From Gallionella sp. (GTDB lineage: Bacteria; Pseudomonadota; Gammaproteobacteria; Burkholderiales; Gallionellaceae): 64,000 bases of DNA. Location of the stretch: assembly GCA_003153155.1 (NCBI GenBank), contig PLWV01000029.1, forward strand, positions 1 through 64,000. The letters run 5' to 3'. How positions within the stretch are numbered: position 1 is the first letter of the stretch; the number at the start of each line of letters is the position of its first letter. The notes under the pieces are model-generated. The model was not told the DNA's origin. It ran no database searches and saw nothing but the letters and a program-made list of their open reading frames with translations. Below, piece by piece: positions 43,080 to 52,283 of this stretch. The position numbers and the translations under genes were made by a program.

Positions 43080-44885
43080 TTGCGCTCCGTGTTTGGCTAC
43101 ACCGCCTTTCGCGGTGAGCAACAGGCGATTGTCGAACACGTCGCATTGGGTGGAGATGCGCTGGTTTTGATGCCCACCGGCGGCGGCAAGTCGCTGTGCT
43201 ACCAGATTCCCGCGCTGTTGCGTTCGGGGGTTGGCATCGTGGTGTCGCCGCTGATTGCGTTAATGCAGGATCAAGTGGATGCGCTACGCCAGCTCGGAGT
43301 GAAGACCGCTTTCCTCAATTCCAGCATGACTGCCGATGCCGCGCGCGAGGTGCAAGGGCGACTGCTGCGCGGCGAATTCGATCTGCTTTACGTCGCCCCG
43401 GAACGCCTGCTTATGCCAAGCTTCCTCAGCCTGCTGGAGCAAGTACAGGAAGACTCCGGGCTGGCATTATTCGCCATCGACGAAGCGCACTGTGTCTCGC
43501 AATGGGGCCATGACTTCCGCCCCGAATATCGCGCATTGACCGTGTTGCACGAACGCTTCCCCACCGTGCCGCGCATCGCGCTCACCGCGACAGCGGACAC
43601 CCCGACGCGCGGCGAGATCGTCGAGCGGCTGGCACTGGAACAGGCGCGCCAATTCGTCTCCAGCTTCGACCGCCCCAACATCCGCTACCGTGTCACGCAG
43701 AAAAATAATGCAAGGCTACAGTTGCAGTCTTTCTTGGAAGCCGAACACCCGAACGACGCGGGCATCGTGTATTGCCTGTCGCGCAAGAAAGTGGAAGAAG
43801 CCGCCGGCTGGTTAAAAGAACAAGGCTGGGACGCCCTGCCTTATCATGCCGGGTTGGATAGCGCGACACGCAGCGCAAACCAGAACCGCTTCCTGCGCGA
43901 AGAAGGCGTGGTAATGGTGGCGACGGTGGCCTTCGGCATGGGCATCGACAAACCCAACGTGCGCTTTGTCGCGCATCTCGACCTGCCCAAAAGTATGGAA
44001 GGCTACTATCAGGAAACCGGTCGCGCCGGACGCGACGGCCTGCCCGCCAACGCTTGGCTGGCCTATGGTCTGGGCGATGTCGTATCAATGCGCCAGATGA
44101 TCGACAGCGGCGATGCGCCCGAGGAGCGCAAGCGGCTGGAACGACAGAAGCTGGACGCGCTGTTGGGCTACTGTGAATCCACCGCCTGCCGCCATCAAAC
44201 CGTACTGCGCTATTTCGGCGAAGAACATCCGGGCAATTGCAGCGAGTGCGATAACTGCCTGGAACCGGTGGATACATGGGATGCGACTCAAGCCGCACAA
44301 ATGGCACTGTCCTGCGTATACCGCACCGGACAACGCTTCGGTGCGGGACACTTAAGCGACGTGCTGATCGGCAAGGCCACTGAGCGAGTCGAAAAATTCA
44401 ATCATCAACGACTCTCCACCTTCGGCATCGGCAAGGAACTCAGCGCCGCGCAATGGAGCAGCGTGTATCGCCAACTGGTGGCGAGCGGCTTGTTGGAATC
44501 AGACATTGAGGCTTACGGCGGACTGAAACTCACCGAAGCCGCGCGCCCGATACTGCGTGGCGAACAATCTGTCTGGTTGCGCCGCGATGCTGACCCAATC
44601 AAACGCAAAGTGCAACGCGCTGAACGCACTGCCAAGGCACGCGAACCTTTTGCCGGTGCAAATGATGATCACCTGTGGCTCGCCCTCAAAGCCAAACGCA
44701 TGGAACTCGCGCGCGAACAAGGGGTGCCGCCCTACGTCATCTTCCACGACAGCACCCTGCTGGAAATCCTCAACCACCGCCCCGCCACGCTGGAAGAAAT
44801 GGCGCAGGTCAGCGGAGTCGGGCAGGCCAAGCTGGCGCGCTATGGGGATGCATTCCTTGGTGTGTTGAGAGATGTGGCGCATTGA
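43080..44885 (+). CDS. recQ: ATP-dependent DNA helicase RecQ
   Basis: 601 residues. Helicase motifs: [13 protein letters not shown] (Walker A), [20 protein letters not shown] (DEAH), [10 protein letters not shown] (motif VI). The RQC zinc site ([20 protein letters not shown], then CDNC) and a C-terminal HRDC domain follow. There is no ATG or GTG upstream: the first standard start is TTG 43080, which begins eight or so residues later than most RecQ proteins, although the frame is open back to 43020 with ATC/ATT codons. It is unrelated to the glycogen genes except by position. Confidence 0.94.
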   Translation: MRSVFGYTAFRGEQQAIVEHVALGGDALVLMPTGGGKSLCYQIPALLRSGVGIVVSPLIALMQDQVDALRQLGVKTAFLNSSMTADAAREVQGRLLRGEFDLLYVAPERLLMPSFLSLLEQVQEDSGLALFAIDEAHCVSQWGHDFRPEYRALTVLHERFPTVPRIALTATADTPTRGEIVERLALEQARQFVSSFDRPNIRYRVTQKNNARLQLQSFLEAEHPNDAGIVYCLSRKKVEEAAGWLKEQGWDALPYHAGLDSATRSANQNRFLREEGVVMVATVAFGMGIDKPNVRFVAHLDLPKSMEGYYQETGRAGRDGLPANAWLAYGLGDVVSMRQMIDSGDAPEERKRLERQKLDALLGYCESTACRHQTVLRYFGEEHPGNCSECDNCLEPVDTWDATQAAQMALSCVYRTGQRFGAGHLSDVLIGKATERVEKFNHQRLSTFGIGKELSAAQWSSVYRQLVASGLLESDIEAYGGLKLTEAARPILRGEQSVWLRRDADPIKRKVQRAERTAKAREPFAGANDDHLWLALKAKRMELAREQGVPPYVIFHDSTLLEILNHRPATLEEMAQVSGVGQAKLARYGDAFLGVLRDVAH

Positions 44886-44900
44886 CACCCTACCTTACGC

Positions 44901-46355
44901 TTACCGCCCCAACACCTTCAAATAAACTACACGATACGCCTCGGCACTGCTTTCCCAACTGAAGTCCTTGCTCATGCAGTTTTTGCATAAGGCTTTCCAT
45001 TTGCGTTGGTCGTGGTAGAGGTCAACCGCGCGTTGAATGGCATCGAACAGATTTTCAGCGTTCATGCCGCTGAACATGAAGCCGCTGGCCGTGCCGTCCT
45101 TGAGGGTTGCGGCGGTGCAGTCCACTACTGAATCCACAAGGCCGCCGGTGGCGTGGACGATGGGCGGAGTGCCATAGCGTTGGCTATACAGCTGGTTCAA
45201 GCCGCAGGGTTCAAAGCGCGACGGCATGACGAACATATCCGCTCCGGCTTCGATTTGATGCGAGAGCTCTTCGCTGAAACCGATCACCACGCCGATCTTG
45301 CCGGGATAGAGATGCGATAAGTCACGCGCAGTTTTCTGCATTTGCGCATCGCCGCTGCCGAGCATGGCCAATTGCACTGGCAGCTTAGTCAGGAGCGGCG
45401 CGATTTCCAGCAACAAGTCCAAACCCTTCTGCTCGGTGAAGCGACTGACCACACCGAGCAGCGGCACATCCGGCTCAAGGTTCAAGCCCAGTTTGCTTTG
45501 CAAGGCTTCCTTGTTGGCGGCTTTGCCGGTCATGTGCGTGTTGTTGTATGTCTTGGCGAGGTACTTGTCGCTTGCCGGATCCCACTCATCCGTGTCGATG
45601 CCGTTGAGTATGCCGGTGAGACTGGCGCGACGCGTGGTCAGCAAACCCTGCATACCAAAACCGAGTGCTTCTTGCTGGATTTCTTTGGCGTAGTTCGGGC
45701 TGACAGTGGTGATGTGGTCGGCATAGAACATCCCCGCTTTGAGAAAGGACAGGCTGCCGAAGAACTCCACGCCATTGATGCTGAAACAAGATGGCGGCAA
45801 GTGCAACTTTGCCAGCGTCGCGGGTGGAAAAATCCCTTGGAAAGCCAAGTTGTGTATGGTCATCACGCTGGGTACTGCGCCCTGCGCGAAATGCAGATAA
45901 GCTGGTGTCAAACCGGTTTGCCAGTCGTTGCAATGAATCAGATCGGGATGCCAGTTAAGCGGTGATGCGCTGCTGCCCAGTACGGCGGCAACTTTGGACA
46001 GCAAGCCGAAACGCTGCGCGTTGTCCGCCCAGTCGTGACCGCTGGTATTCTGATAAGGTCCGCCTCCGCGCTGATACAAGCTCGGACAATCGAGCACAAA
46101 CACTGGTACGTCATTCGCCATTTTGCCAGACAACAGTCGTGCGGAAGGAAAGCCCAACAGGCCATCGAAGGTCGCCGCGACTCCATGCTGCGCCAGTTGC
46201 GACATGACTGGGTTATAACCCGGTACCAGCACGCGCACATCCACACCGATGGCGCGCAAGGCGGCGGGTAACGCACCGCTGACATCGGCCAACCCGCCCG
46301 TTTTGATCAAAGGAGCGACTTCGGAAGTCGCAAACAGGACTTTTAATTCGGCCAT
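44901..46355 (-). CDS. glgA: Glycogen synthase (ADP-glucose type)
   Basis: 484 residues from ATG 46355; the longer frame from 46409 adds an unlikely N-terminus. The start VLFATSEVAPLIKTGGLADV contains the ADP-glucose-binding Lys-Thr-Gly-Gly-Leu, and the GT5 C-terminal motif PSRFEPCGLNQLYSQRYGT is intact. It extends alpha-1,4-glucan chains from ADP-glucose made by GlgC. It ends 15 bases from recQ, convergent. Confidence 0.95.
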   Translation of the reverse strand: MAELKVLFATSEVAPLIKTGGLADVSGALPAALRAIGVDVRVLVPGYNPVMSQLAQHGVAATFDGLLGFPSARLLSGKMANDVPVFVLDCPSLYQRGGGPYQNTSGHDWADNAQRFGLLSKVAAVLGSSASPLNWHPDLIHCNDWQTGLTPAYLHFAQGAVPSVMTIHNLAFQGIFPPATLAKLHLPPSCFSINGVEFFGSLSFLKAGMFYADHITTVSPNYAKEIQQEALGFGMQGLLTTRRASLTGILNGIDTDEWDPASDKYLAKTYNNTHMTGKAANKEALQSKLGLNLEPDVPLLGVVSRFTEQKGLDLLLEIAPLLTKLPVQLAMLGSGDAQMQKTARDLSHLYPGKIGVVIGFSEELSHQIEAGADMFVMPSRFEPCGLNQLYSQRYGTPPIVHATGGLVDSVVDCTAATLKDGTASGFMFSGMNAENLFDAIQRAVDLYHDQRKWKALCKNCMSKDFSWESSAEAYRVVYLKVLGR

Positions 46356-46525
46356 TTCAATTTTTCTTTCAAGACCACTCCATAACGTGGTGAGCGGAGG
46401 TGCTGTCACAGGTGCATGAGGAGAAAAATGGCGGGAAACCTGTATGTGTGAGTTTATCTGCCACTTCGCGATCCCGGATTTTGAACCAATTTTCGACTAA
46501 GTATCACCACGCGATGTAGCTGTGA

Positions 46526-49087
46526 TTACAGCCAGCGCATCATGCCCATCTCGAACGGATGGGTCAGCATCTCATGGTATGGGTAAGTACGAACATGGTA
46601 CTCCAGTTTGCCGCATTGCTCTGGTTGCACTTCCAGGGCGAATACGTTTTCGCCCGCTTTGGTCATTGTGCCGGTGGCTTCAAAACGGTAATGGCGTGAG
46701 CTCTTCAATTTTTCACGTTTGGTAAACAAACCCAGCAACATCTCTACCACTACGTCGTTAGGATTGAGACCATTCAGCTTGACCCCTACTTCAAAACGCA
46801 AACTTTCGCCGTAATTGATTTCCATTTGTTCGGCATCCAGACGGCGCAACGCAACACTCGACCATGCGTGGCGTACGCGTGCTTTCCATTCGGCGATGAT
46901 GTGCGAATTTTCATATTGGCTTTGTTTGTACAAACGATGTTGCTGGCTGGCCGGCAGGTAGCATTTGGCAAGATATTCGCCCACCATGCGCTTGGAGTTG
47001 AAGCGCGGCATGATGGTCGCCATCGAGCGTTTGGCCATCTTCACCCAGTTTGGCGAGAAGCCCATCTTGCCGTGATCATAGTATAGCGGCACGACTTGAT
47101 CCTGCAACAATTCGTAGAGTGTGCGGGTTTCTTCGCGAGTGCGAACTTCTTCGCTCAACGATTCCGATACCGGTTTGATCGCCCAACCGTTCTCGCCGTC
47201 ATAGCTTTCGCCCCACCAGCCATCCAGTACCGATAAGTTGATGGTGCCGTTGATACCGGCCTTCATGCCCGATGTGCCGCTGGCTTCCAGCGGGTACAAC
47301 GGGTTGTTCAACCAGACATCCACCCCGGAAACCAGCTTACGCGACAAGCCAAGATCATAGCCCTCCACCATCAAGACCTTGCCGATAAATTCCGGCATTT
47401 TGGAAATCTGGGTGATGCGGCGTATCAGGTCCTGCCCGGGAATGTCCGCCGGATGCGCTTTGCCGGCAAAGATGAACACCGCCGGACGTTCCGGATCGTT
47501 CAGAATTTCACGCAGCCAATCGAGGTCGCCGAACAACATCGTCGCTCGTTTGTAAGTCGCAAAGCGGCGCGCAAATCCGATGGTGAGGATGTTCGGATTT
47601 TCCGGATTGACATACTTGAGCAGACGATCCAGGTGTGCCTCTGAACCTTGATTGCGGAAGTGCTGCGCACTGACGCGTTCGCGCACCATGTTCAACATCT
47701 TGGCTTTCAGCGATTGGCGCACACTCCAGAACAAGTGGTCAGGAATGTTCTTGACGTCTTCCCAGAATTCCACGTCATTCATGCGCGCGCTCCATTCCAA
47801 TCCGAGATGACGTTCCAGCACTTCGACCCACTCGGACGCCAGAAAAGTCGGCGCATGCACACCATTGGTGATATAGGTCATCGGATTTTCCTTGTGCTCG
47901 ATTTCCGGCCACATGAATCCGCAAATATCCGCCGACACATTGCCATGGATGCGCGATACGCCATTGTTGAAACGTGTGCCGCGAATGGCCAGTGCGGTCA
48001 TATTGAAATCGGGGCTATCCTTGGCACGGCCAAGCTCCAGGAATTCCTCGCGGCTGAGCTTGAGTTCCGGGTAGTAGTGTTCGAAGTAGGTCTGCACCAT
48101 GCCCTCGTTGAAATGGTCATGACCGGCCGGCACCGGCGTGTGCGTGGTAAAGACGGTATTGACCGCCACATATTCGAGCGCGGATGCGAAATCCAGACCG
48201 TCGTCGGTGATCTTCTGACGAATCCGTTCCAGCACCAAAAACGCCGAATGTCCTTCGTTGATGTGCCAAACGGTCGGCTTCAGACCGAGCACTTGCAACG
48301 CACGCACCCCGCCGATGCCGAGCACGATTTCCTGCTCCATGCGCATCACCTTGTCGCCGCCATACAGGCGGTGCGTGACGTCACGGTCACGCGGGCTGTT
48401 GCTTTCCAGATCGGTGTCCAGCAGGTACAGCGTAATGTGTCCGACCTTTGCTTGCCAAATCTTGATATTGAGCTTGCGGCCCAGCAAGTCCACCGACGTG
48501 TAAGCTTCAGAACCGTCAGCGAGCTTGGCAGGAACGATGGGCAAATCTTCAAAATGAGAGTCGTTGTTGGAGGCGATCTGGTTGCCGTCGCCGTCTATGG
48601 TTTGATGAAAATAGCCTTGACGATACAGCAAGCCGATGCCGATGAACGGCAAGCGTAAATCACTCGCCGCTTTGCAGTGGTCGCCCGCCAGGATACCCAA
48701 ACCGCCGGAGTAGATCGGGAAACTTTCGTGAAAGCCGAATTCGGCGCAAAAGTAAGCGACCAAATCTTCTTTGCGCAGCCAGTCCGAGCCGCTGGCCGGC
48801 AAACGATGATCATGGTAAGTATCGTAGGCCGCCAATACGCGATTGAGATTGCCGATGAACACCTGATCGTCCGCCGCCTCCAGCAGAAGTTGTTCGTCAA
48901 CGCGCTTCAAGAATGCCTTCGGGCTTTGCCCGGTGGCATTCCACAAACCCGGATGCAAACGCGCAAACAGCGCGCGGGTGGGACGATCCCAGCTATACCA
49001 AAGGTTGTTTGCGAGTTCGTCGAGACGCGCCAGGCGGGCCGGAACTTTTGGACGAACTTGCAAAATATAGGAGGTACTTTTTTCCAT
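46526..49087 (-). CDS. glgP: Alpha-glucan (glycogen/maltodextrin) phosphorylase, GT35
   Basis: 853 residues. The N-terminus (LARLDELANNLWYSWDRPTR) and the shape of the protein place it in the divergent alpha-glucan phosphorylase branch of GT35 rather than the E. coli GlgP branch. The pyridoxal phosphate region EASGTSGMKAGINGTINLSV keeps the binding Lys, and VWHINEGHSAF and TTHTPVPAGHDHF are conserved active-site loops. It releases glucose-1-phosphate from glycogen. It lies between glk and glgA, same strand, with gaps over 100 bases. Confidence 0.93.
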   Translation of the reverse strand: MEKSTSYILQVRPKVPARLARLDELANNLWYSWDRPTRALFARLHPGLWNATGQSPKAFLKRVDEQLLLEAADDQVFIGNLNRVLAAYDTYHDHRLPASGSDWLRKEDLVAYFCAEFGFHESFPIYSGGLGILAGDHCKAASDLRLPFIGIGLLYRQGYFHQTIDGDGNQIASNNDSHFEDLPIVPAKLADGSEAYTSVDLLGRKLNIKIWQAKVGHITLYLLDTDLESNSPRDRDVTHRLYGGDKVMRMEQEIVLGIGGVRALQVLGLKPTVWHINEGHSAFLVLERIRQKITDDGLDFASALEYVAVNTVFTTHTPVPAGHDHFNEGMVQTYFEHYYPELKLSREEFLELGRAKDSPDFNMTALAIRGTRFNNGVSRIHGNVSADICGFMWPEIEHKENPMTYITNGVHAPTFLASEWVEVLERHLGLEWSARMNDVEFWEDVKNIPDHLFWSVRQSLKAKMLNMVRERVSAQHFRNQGSEAHLDRLLKYVNPENPNILTIGFARRFATYKRATMLFGDLDWLREILNDPERPAVFIFAGKAHPADIPGQDLIRRITQISKMPEFIGKVLMVEGYDLGLSRKLVSGVDVWLNNPLYPLEASGTSGMKAGINGTINLSVLDGWWGESYDGENGWAIKPVSESLSEEVRTREETRTLYELLQDQVVPLYYDHGKMGFSPNWVKMAKRSMATIMPRFNSKRMVGEYLAKCYLPASQQHRLYKQSQYENSHIIAEWKARVRHAWSSVALRRLDAEQMEINYGESLRFEVGVKLNGLNPNDVVVEMLLGLFTKREKLKSSRHYRFEATGTMTKAGENVFALEVQPEQCGKLEYHVRTYPYHEMLTHPFEMGMMRWL

Positions 49088-49212
49088 GGTTTTAATATTC
49101 AGTCAATAATCAAAAAAGTCGATGCGTAGGAGCGCGGATTATAACGCAAACCCTTCCCATCTCGATGCAGTTCTAAGCGAAGTGAAGCAAGAGAAATGCC
49201 AAGCTGAAAAAG

Positions 49213-50232
49213 TCAGATCTTTGAGACATGCAACGCAGGGCCATACAGCGCAGCACGGTCATTCAGGATCACACTGACTGGCATCGCCTCCAGCAAGGGC
49301 CGCATCCGCCCCTTGCTGAAAAAAGTGTCAAGGAATGTGCCGTTTTGCAGACGCGGCAATATTTTAGGTGCGATACCACCGCCCAGATACAAACCGCCAC
49401 GACTCATTACTTTCAGCGCGAGATTACCGGCTTCCGCACCATATAGGCGCACGAACCAATCCAGGGCTTCGACACACAAGTCATCACGCTCGCTCAGAGC
49501 AGCCTCGGCAATCACGGCAGCCGCATCGCCCTGCTGCATCTCGCCTTTCTGCATCTCGTGGCTCAGCCAATCGGGTAGTGGTACACAGCGGTGTTGGCAA
49601 AGAAACCCATGCAGACTGACCAAGCCGGGGCCGGAAACGATACGTTCCCAACTGACATGTTCATGACGCTGTTGCAAATGTCGCAATAAAGCGATTTCCA
49701 TATCATTGCCCGGACTAAAGCTGGCATGGCCGCCTTCTGTAGCAAAAGGGTGGTAGCGCTGCCCGTCCCAGAACAAACCCGCCTCGCCTAACCCGGTCCC
49801 TGCCGCAATGATCGCCGCGTTACCCCCGGTGTTGATCCCCGCGTCGTTCGGTGCGCCCGCGTGCAAGGTCAATAAATCCTCCTTGCCCAGAGCTGACAAG
49901 CCAGTTGCAGTTGCTTCAAGATCGTTGAGCAGTGTGCAGTGGCCAAAACCGAATCTACTTTGCAAAGCATCAGCATCAATGCGCCAAGGCAAATTGGTGG
50001 TTTGTGCCACCCTGCCTTGCACTGGTCCGGCAATACCGAAAGCAGCTCGAGCCGGAATACCCGAGCCTTGTAAAAATTCGCCAAGCAATTCCTCGAACAC
50101 GGCGTAATCACGGCTCGCATAGGTCTGTTCGCGCTCCATGTGCAACCGAGTGCCATCCACAGTGATAACGGCAAGACGGGTCTTGGTGCCGCCGATGTCG
50201 CCACTTAATATTCGAATAGGTGTTGATTGCAT
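49213..50232 (-). CDS. glk: Glucokinase
   Basis: 339 residues. The phosphate motif LSGDIGGTKTRLAVI, the sugar-binding LLNDLEATATGLSAL and the AAGTGLGEAGLFWDG loop are those of the bacterial hexokinase-family glucokinase. It returns glucose freed by MalQ and glucan breakdown to glucose-6-phosphate, the substrate of Pgi. It is first in the glk-glgP-glgA direction and lies next to the tRNA-Leu gene. Confidence 0.94.
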   Translation of the reverse strand: MQSTPIRILSGDIGGTKTRLAVITVDGTRLHMEREQTYASRDYAVFEELLGEFLQGSGIPARAAFGIAGPVQGRVAQTTNLPWRIDADALQSRFGFGHCTLLNDLEATATGLSALGKEDLLTLHAGAPNDAGINTGGNAAIIAAGTGLGEAGLFWDGQRYHPFATEGGHASFSPGNDMEIALLRHLQQRHEHVSWERIVSGPGLVSLHGFLCQHRCVPLPDWLSHEMQKGEMQQGDAAAVIAEAALSERDDLCVEALDWFVRLYGAEAGNLALKVMSRGGLYLGGGIAPKILPRLQNGTFLDTFFSKGRMRPLLEAMPVSVILNDRAALYGPALHVSKI

Positions 50233-50290
50233 TTTAAGGTAAAAGTGGTGAAACGAGCTTGTGGACCATGAGGGATTCTAGCAGTTTGAC

Positions 50291-50382
50291 TGGTGCCCGG
50301 AACCGGAATCGAACCGGTACGCACTTTTTACGGTTGCGACGGATTTTAAGTCCGTTGTGTCTACCAATTTCACCACCCGGGC
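50291..50382 (-). tRNA. tRNA-Leu (TAA)
   Basis: Acceptor GCCCGGG/CCCGGGC, long variable arm (class II), anticodon loop CTTAAAA giving TAA, T arm CCGGTTCGATTCCGG, encoded CCA. Intact. It is the last gene of what in relatives is a Gly-Cys-Leu tRNA cluster. Confidence 0.95.
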
Positions 50383-50389
50383 GGATATT

Positions 50390-50440
50390 TGGAGGCGAGA
50401 CCCAGAATCGAACTGGGATAGGCGGATTTGCAATCCGCCT
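50390..50440 (-). pseudogene. Truncated tRNA-Cys (GCA): 3' half only
   Basis: The anticodon arm GCGGA-TTGCAAA-TCCGC (50422-50438), the T arm CCCAGTTCGATTCTGGG, the acceptor 3' strand TCTCGCC and TCCA are intact. The 5' acceptor strand should be GGCGAGA, but no such sequence and no D arm occur at the expected distance (to about 50465). Homology stops just 5' of the anticodon stem. Eight bases separate it from tRNA-Leu. A 3' fragment of this kind is what integrative elements leave at one end. Confidence 0.82.
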
Positions 50441-50716
50441 AGTTTCTAGCGTTGGTGCGGCTTGCGGAGATTTGCCACTCTACGCTGCCTACTTGACGTG
50501 TATTGATGGGTATTATTGTATCACCGCGCACGGGTTGTGTATTCCAGTCATGGTCACTTAATCAAGAATCTCATGTACGATCAAAGTTGGCGAGCGGCAA
50601 TCAAATCATTGGCTCGCTGAACTGGCACTGATTCCGCAAAATGATCAAGTTGCTGCATAATTCGTAATTCTACGGCGTCTTTGCATTCCATGAACCCCGA
50701 TGCCTCCGCACTGTTC
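50441..50716. other. Gene-free junction region next to the tRNA-Cys fragment
   Basis: No gene, integrase remnant or terminator is supportable. Small frames are shadows of the tRNA genes or lack any start signal. Confidence 0.5.
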
Positions 50717-51931
50717 CTATGATCGGAATCTTGGGCTATCATCGTCGTCCGTTTTCTCTTCTATGTTTTCGGCATGATCTAAACGGTCAATTTGCCCTTC
50801 TGGCTCAAACAAGTTAAGGTAGCCCACAAACTTGAAGAGCCTGTTTCGCTTTTGGCCTGTTACTTCAGCCACACAACCATCCTTTGCAAGGTTCTGTAAT
50901 GCGGTTGACGCAGTAACGTAGGTACAATTCAGCAGTCGCTCTGCTGTTCGGATGTCCATAATCGGATGCTCGAACAGCAGGTCAATCAATGCCAACTCGT
51001 TCCTCCCAAAAGCCCGCGCTTTGATCATCGTATTCTCACGGAATTCGACAATTCGCTGAGCTGTAATGGCTGCTTCGTTGCTAACTTGCGCAATTCCGGT
51101 CAGGAAGAATTTGATCCACCCCTCCCAATTGCCGTTCTTTCGAACGTCCATGAGCCGGTCATAATACTCTGTCCTGTTTTCCTTCAAAAAAAGGCTAATG
51201 TAGAGCAACGGCTGCTTGAGCACGCTTCGCTCATGAAGGAGCAATGAGACCATCAATCGCCCAATCCGCCCGTTACCATCAAGGAAGGGGTGTACGGTCT
51301 CGAATTGAGCATGGATGAGCGCACATTGAACAGTCAGCGGCATGCTCGTCCTGTCGTGTAAAAACAACTCAAGGTTTGCCAGCGATTCCATCATGTCAGG
51401 CACAGGCGGCGGGACAAAGGTTGCAGTAGCCAAAGTACAACCTTGTGGCCCTATCCAGTTTTGGGTGCGGCGAAATTCACCTGGATCTTTATTCTCACCT
51501 CGCACACCATGAAGCAGGTGGCCGTGGATTTCGCGTATGAGGCGTAAAGAAAGCGGTAGAGTTTCGAGGCGCTCAATACCGTAATTCATGGCATTCACAT
51601 AATTGACAACCTCACTGATAGCCTTGGTGCGCACTCCCTCGTCATCCCTTTCGTGTTGCAACACTTCGTCAAGCGTGCATTGAATTCCCTCGATTTGCGA
51701 GCTAAGCACCGCCTCCTTCTTGACATACATCGCCACAAAAAGATCGGGGTTGGGCAGCAAAGATGCGATACCAGATAGTTGCCCCAACGCAAGATCGGCC
51801 TCAGATAGAATCCTTATCATCTCGGTATCGAATAAAATTGGCGGATTAGGCGGCAGGGGTGCTGGCACATAGGCAAGATACCCGGTGCCTTGCGGAACCG
51901 TCTTGCCAGCTCTTGAATTAAAGGGTTTCAT
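50717..51931 (-). CDS. Fic family protein with inhibitory helix and C-terminal winged helix
   Basis: 404 residues. The Fic core motif HPFLDGNGRIGRL is complete (catalytic His about residue 211), so AMP transfer (or another nucleotide/phosphate transfer) is expected. An N-terminal inhibitory helix with SSQIEG (the S/TxxxE motif) at about residues 76-81 makes it a class II, self-inhibited Fic. The C-terminus (DIRTAERLLNCTYVTASTAL) looks like a winged helix, so it may bind its own promoter, where a 17-bp palindrome lies. GGGAGG precedes the ATG. Targets are unknown. Confidence 0.9.
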   Translation of the reverse strand: MKPFNSRAGKTVPQGTGYLAYVPAPLPPNPPILFDTEMIRILSEADLALGQLSGIASLLPNPDLFVAMYVKKEAVLSSQIEGIQCTLDEVLQHERDDEGVRTKAISEVVNYVNAMNYGIERLETLPLSLRLIREIHGHLLHGVRGENKDPGEFRRTQNWIGPQGCTLATATFVPPPVPDMMESLANLELFLHDRTSMPLTVQCALIHAQFETVHPFLDGNGRIGRLMVSLLLHERSVLKQPLLYISLFLKENRTEYYDRLMDVRKNGNWEGWIKFFLTGIAQVSNEAAITAQRIVEFRENTMIKARAFGRNELALIDLLFEHPIMDIRTAERLLNCTYVTASTALQNLAKDGCVAEVTGQKRNRLFKFVGYLNLFEPEGQIDRLDHAENIEEKTDDDDSPRFRS

Positions 51932-51954
51932 AATTTAGCGCCTCCCTTACTATC

Positions 51955-51971
51955 GTTATTATAATAATAAC
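51955..51971 (-). promoter_or_regulatory. Perfect AT-rich palindrome upstream of the first fic gene
   Basis: GTTATTATAATAATAAC is a 17-bp perfect palindrome 24 bases before the fic start and next to TATTATAAAATATT. It could be an operator over a promoter; the winged-helix end of the Fic protein is a candidate binder. Confidence 0.5.
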
Positions 51972-52283
51972 AAATATTTTATAATAAGCAAGGACTGTAG
52001 CGTCCGCTATTCAACAGCTCTAAGGTCCCAAAGTCATCTAACCCGATAATCTGTCATCGGCGTTACTCACGACGTGGCATGCGCGCGCCGCGCACGTTGA
52101 TGGTTTGGGCGGTGTGCACGGTATTCCACCCCCTCTTGCCTCGCGCCCGAGTGGGGATGGTGCGCAGTCTGCCAGAGCGATGGCATCTCAACTTTCCGGT
52201 GTAATTCCGGCGGAATTTGAATCGAGATGGCATGATTTCTTTCGATCAACTGCGCGGCATCGTGGATGCGATGGCGATAGTTC

